The translations under genes were made by a program, and so were the position numbers. The notes under the pieces are model-generated. The model was not told the DNA's origin. It did not search any database and saw only the letters and a program-made list of their open reading frames with translations. Below, in pieces: positions 60,797-64,000 of a stretch of DNA of 64,000 bases. Position 1 is the first letter of the stretch. Each line of letters begins with the position of its first letter. The stretch is taken from NCBI GenBank assembly GCA_016789845.1, contig JAEUQA010000013.1, positions 186,001 through 250,000 of the forward strand, given 5' to 3'. This DNA comes from Chromatiales bacterium. Its GTDB lineage: Bacteria; Pseudomonadota; Gammaproteobacteria; Steroidobacterales; GCA-2729495.

Positions 60797-63477
60797 GGGA
60801 GGTCCCACAGTTCAGGCAGGGGCGCGAGGGCCGCCGACGCGAGCGGCAGCTTCGCCAGCAGGTAGATCTCCTTCGCGTTGCCCGGGAGGGCGAAGCTGAG
60901 CTCGTTGTCCAGGCGCTCGCCGCTGTCCGGGCCGATCACCGCGCGGCCCGCGGCCACCTGGTCCCGGGCGGCCTGCAGGTAGTGCGCGATCCGTTCGAGC
61001 GTGGCGGGCGGATCCGCCAGCGTGAGCAGCAGCCCGTCGTCCCGGGGATAGAGCAGGCGCGCCTCGACGTTCACCCGGCCGCCCAGCAACACCTGCACGG
61101 CGCTGGCGTAGAGACAGCGCTGCAGCTCCTGGCCGCCGTCCACCTGGATCTCTTTCTTCGGCACCTTGCCGGTCTTGTAGTCGGTGACCCGGGCCCGCGT
61201 TCGATCCCCCGACAGGTCCAGCCGGTCGATGACGCCGCCGATGGTGAGGCCGGTGCCCGGGATCGCGACGGGCGCCCGGATGTCCCAGGGCCAGTGGCCG
61301 TCCGGATACGTCCCGTCGTCCGTGCCGCCGAAGGGCACCTCGCCCCAGGACGCCTGCCCCGGGAGCGGCGGTTCCTGCCAGCCAAGCGCCGTGAGCGCCT
61401 GGGTGCGCGCATCGATGAGCGTCCGCAGCCAGATGAGCCGGGGCGGCACCGGCAGGCCCAGCTCGAACTCCTCGCCCGCCTCGCGAGCAGCGGCCATCAC
61501 CGCCGCCTCGATGCCCGCCGGTGGCGTTCGGGCGAAGCCAACCTTGGCCTCCAGGCTGGCGAGCGCCAGCTCCAGCACCCGGTGAGTCAGGTTGCCGAAG
61601 GCCCTCGGGTCCAGCACCAGCGGCTCCTCCACCTCCTCGGGCGCCTTCCAGCCCAGCGCGTACTGCCAGACGAAGCCCAGCGGGTCCCGGCTCAGGCGGC
61701 GCAGGCGGCTGGCCGAGAAGCGCCCGGCCAGCGCCCGCAGGAGTACCGGGTGGTCCGCCCGCACCAAGCCGTCGTGGGCGGTGAGTTCGGGCTTGTGCCA
61801 GTCCTGCCAGCAGGTCCGCGCGCTCCGGGCCCGTGGCGCCTGCGCAAACTCCGCCGGCCGCGCGAGCAGGCGATCGGCCTCGCTGGCGGCGTGGGCTGGC
61901 ACGGCCTCCCGCCGCAGGTACAGCTCCTGCGCTTCGCCCACGCCGGACTCCCGCAGCAGCGCGCTCACCCCGGTCTGCCGTCCCTCGGCATCGCGCCTCG
62001 AGCGGGAGAGTACGAGCTGCCGGGACGTGGCCTTGAGCAGGGTCCGGTAGTCGCGCCGGTCCCGCTCCGGCACGGGCACCGGGTTCAGGTCGGCGGAGTC
62101 GATGATGTGGGTGGGCAGCAGCGGGTCTTCGCTCTGGGTGCGCGGCCAGCCCCGGCTGGTGAGGCCAAGCAGGCGCACGTAGGCCCTCGGCGCGGCGGCC
62201 GCGTCGGCGGCGCTGCACCAGACCAGGTTGGTGGTGGGGTCCGTGTCGTCGGCGACGCGCACGGTGGTGAGCGTCACGTCCAGGGCGGCGGCGGGACCGT
62301 CGCGCAGGGCCTTCTGCCAGATCGCGAGCGCGCGGCCGGCAAGCAGGCGGGTGCCGATGGCCGCGGCGTCGGCGATGCCGCCGTCGAGGAGCTTGATCAG
62401 TTCGCGGAGCACGGGCCCGAAGTCATGGCCGTCGGGCCACTTGCGGGGCTCGGCAATCACCGCCGCCCACTGCTCCGCCTTCAGCAGCGGCGCGTCCGCG
62501 GGGAGGATCCGGTGCCAGTCGGCAGGCAGCGCCTCCGTGGCCGCCGTCATCCCGCGCACCAGGGACAGGACGCGCCGGACCCGGCCCTGGCCGAGGCCGT
62601 TGATGAGCACCTCGGCGAGCGCGGCGGCGGCCTGGCCGTCCCGGGTGGCCAGCGCGGGCCGGCCGTGCACGAAGGCGAGCGGCAGGTTCGCGTCGGCGGC
62701 CATGGCGCCCAGGTGCACGTCCCAGTCGCCGGTGGCGGGCGCCGCGATGGCGATGTCCTCGGGCCGCGCAGCGCCGCTGGCGAGCAGGCCGCGGGCCCAG
62801 CGGAGGGCTTCGAGGGCTTCGTGGCGGGGGTTGGCGCAGGAGACTCGTGTGATTGCAGGCGTGTGCCGGGGCCTGGGCTCGATAGTGATAGCGGTGGCCT
62901 GGAGCCAGGCCGGCGGTTCGCTGTGGCCGAGTTGCCAGGTGACTGGCACGACGTCGGCGAGCTTCAGCAGCAGCGGGCGCCAGACGGGGTCCAGGTCGGG
63001 GACGCCCTGCACGGTGATGGGGCCGAGCACCTTGGGTGCGTGGGCCAGGCGCCCGAGGGCGCGTTCGACGAGATCGGCCGGGCGGAGCTGGGCGGGTGGC
63101 AGGCGGCACTGCACGGCCTGCTCGAGGCGGTGGATCGTGGCGAGGCGAGGTTCGGTGCTCGTTGCTGCCCGGGCGCCCAAGTCGATGCCGGCGACCCAGG
63201 CGCGCTGGAGGGTGGCGGTGACGGCGCGGACCATGCCGGGGAGGTCACGGAGGGGGGCCATGTCGCCGAGATCGATGGTGGGGTCGGAGAGGACGGCGTG
63301 GACGGCGGATTGGAGGGATTCGGTGGGGATGGGGGTGAGGAAGCCGCTGGCGAGGCGGGCGGCTAGGTGGGCGGGGGTGAGGAGTTGGAGGCCGTGGGTG
63401 GATTCCCGGGCGGCTTCGAGGGCCGCGTGCTGGCGCACCAGGTGGCCGGTTATCAGGAGGGTACAGCGGCGGAGCAT
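60793..63477 (-). CDS. AddB-like PD-(D/E)XK nuclease
   Basis: An 894-residue protein, the presumed partner of the AddA-like gene. The N-terminal part resembles AddB/RecC-like inactivated helicase domains (LQLLTPAHLAARLA) without a Walker A motif. The C-terminal nuclease is GVIDRLDLSGDRTRARVTDYKTGKVP (Asp...DYK) followed by a QELQRCLYA helix. No AddB-type iron-sulfur Cys set is visible. Starts 53 bases after the methyltransferase stop. Together the pair would be a two-nuclease motor. Confidence 0.85.
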   Translation of the reverse strand: MLRRCTLLITGHLVRQHAALEAARESTHGLQLLTPAHLAARLASGFLTPIPTESLQSAVHAVLSDPTIDLGDMAPLRDLPGMVRAVTATLQRAWVAGIDLGARAATSTEPRLATIHRLEQAVQCRLPPAQLRPADLVERALGRLAHAPKVLGPITVQGVPDLDPVWRPLLLKLADVVPVTWQLGHSEPPAWLQATAITIEPRPRHTPAITRVSCANPRHEALEALRWARGLLASGAARPEDIAIAAPATGDWDVHLGAMAADANLPLAFVHGRPALATRDGQAAAALAEVLINGLGQGRVRRVLSLVRGMTAATEALPADWHRILPADAPLLKAEQWAAVIAEPRKWPDGHDFGPVLRELIKLLDGGIADAAAIGTRLLAGRALAIWQKALRDGPAAALDVTLTTVRVADDTDPTTNLVWCSAADAAAAPRAYVRLLGLTSRGWPRTQSEDPLLPTHIIDSADLNPVPVPERDRRDYRTLLKATSRQLVLSRSRRDAEGRQTGVSALLRESGVGEAQELYLRREAVPAHAASEADRLLARPAEFAQAPRARSARTCWQDWHKPELTAHDGLVRADHPVLLRALAGRFSASRLRRLSRDPLGFVWQYALGWKAPEEVEEPLVLDPRAFGNLTHRVLELALASLEAKVGFARTPPAGIEAAVMAAAREAGEEFELGLPVPPRLIWLRTLIDARTQALTALGWQEPPLPGQASWGEVPFGGTDDGTYPDGHWPWDIRAPVAIPGTGLTIGGVIDRLDLSGDRTRARVTDYKTGKVPKKEIQVDGGQELQRCLYASAVQVLLGGRVNVEARLLYPRDDGLLLTLADPPATLERIAHYLQAARDQVAAGRAVIGPDSGERLDNELSFALPGNAKEIYLLAKLPLASAALAPLPELWDLP

Positions 63478-63530
63478 CTAACGCCCAGTATGAACGAGGC
63501 GAACACGGTTTATCAGGTACTTCTAGAAGG

Positions 63531-64000
63531 TCAACTGAGCAAGTTGTAGACGATGTCGGCAATCTGCCGTGCGAGCCACGGCGGCACCGCATTACCCACC
63601 TGCACGTACTGCTGGGTCCGGTTACCCTCGAAGAAATAGTTGTCGGGGAACGTCTGCAGCCTCGCTGCTTCCCTGACCGTGAGACTCCGACACTGCTCGG
63701 GATCATAGTGAATAAAGTAATGGCCGTCTTTGGCGATGTGGCTGGTTACCGTGCTTGCCGGCTGGCTTTCAGCCTGCACCTTGAACCGGTCGGCAAACTT
63801 CCCCGAATGCCAGTTCGCGTGGTCCGGCGCCAGCGACTCAGGGAAATTCCGTGACCGGGGTGAAGCCCCGTCATGCAGGCGGGCGTAGACCGAGCAGAAG
63901 AGGTAGCGGGCGAGGTCTGCCCGAATGTGCCCCCGCGACTGATGATTGACGAACCCGCCCAGTCGCTCATCCCTCAACCATTCACGCAGCGGCTCCCCGC
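63531..64000 (-). CDS. C5-cytosine DNA methyltransferase, C-terminal part
   Basis: Only the last about 156 residues are in the window; the N-terminal SAM-binding and PC motifs lie beyond. Recognised are the target-recognition end ([40 protein letters not shown]), motif IX/X ([20 protein letters not shown] and [18 protein letters not shown]), typical of Dcm-like enzymes. It modifies a cytosine in a specific DNA sequence. First gene of the operon with the AddB/AddA-like genes. Confidence 0.9.
   Translation of the reverse strand, partial: GEPLREWLRDERLGGFVNHQSRGHIRADLARYLFCSVYARLHDGASPRSRNFPESLAPDHANWHSGKFADRFKVQAESQPASTVTSHIAKDGHYFIHYDPEQCRSLTVREAARLQTFPDNYFFEGNRTQQYVQVGNAVPPWLARQIADIVYNLLS

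Noticed and set aside
58370-60865. Long plus-strand frames over the helicase and AddB-like genes
   Set aside because: Antisense shadows of the intact helicase and nuclease frames; no domains.

Overview
The window is GC-rich (roughly two thirds G+C), densely coded DNA from a Gram-negative bacterium. TonB-dependent receptor, RND pump, MCE-type ABC lipid transporter, many lipobox proteins and the repeat GTAGGAGCGGCTTCAGCC point to a gammaproteobacterium, perhaps near Xanthomonadales/Nevskiales/Steroidobacterales; the exact lineage is inference. I see no rRNA, tRNA, CRISPR array, transposase or phage gene.

Region 1 (1-21 kb) is ordinary chromosomal housekeeping and envelope biology: an RND efflux permease (cut by the window start) with its adaptor, a P2-type cation ATPase, a UspA protein, an eight-helix membrane protein of unknown role, an alpha-glucan phosphorylase, a YqaA/DedA-like protein, two pseudouridine synthases, a voltage-gated-type K+ channel with a C-terminal zinc ribbon, a four-gene MCE transporter operon (permease with fused STAS domain, ATPase, MCE protein, auxiliary lipoprotein) and a three-gene operon of exported proteins without known function.

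Region 2 (21-50.5 kb) is catabolic, signalling and redox. It holds a Rieske oxygenase, a TolB-like beta-propeller, a TrpB2 enzyme, and a tight five-gene minus-strand unit (haem c/FG-GAP lipoprotein, SDR, MFS transporter, nitrilase-family hydrolase, TonB receptor) that looks like an uptake-and-breakdown operon for a small organic substrate. Two c-di-GMP turnover genes (EAL and a degenerate HD-GYP), a luciferase-like monooxygenase and a membrane-fused spermidine-synthase-like protein follow. Next come a molybdopterin enzyme pair related to pyrogallol-phloroglucinol transhydroxylase, whose large subunit carries an unusual N-terminal SCP2-like domain, then a VOC-family protein and an exported catalase-peroxidase.

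Region 3 (50.6-64 kb) is accessory, with the look of a defence island: HIT and HNH genes, small orphan genes separated by three copies of a roughly 90-bp hairpin repeat, a RelE/ParE-type toxin-antitoxin pair, a HEPN-like protein, and finally a tightly packed operon of a C5-cytosine DNA methyltransferase (running off the window end), an AddB-like nuclease, an AddA-like helicase-nuclease and coupled small proteins. This operon is my best candidate for an undescribed or poorly described defence or DNA-processing system.

Most predicted frames antisense to these genes are by-products of high GC3 and are not annotated.
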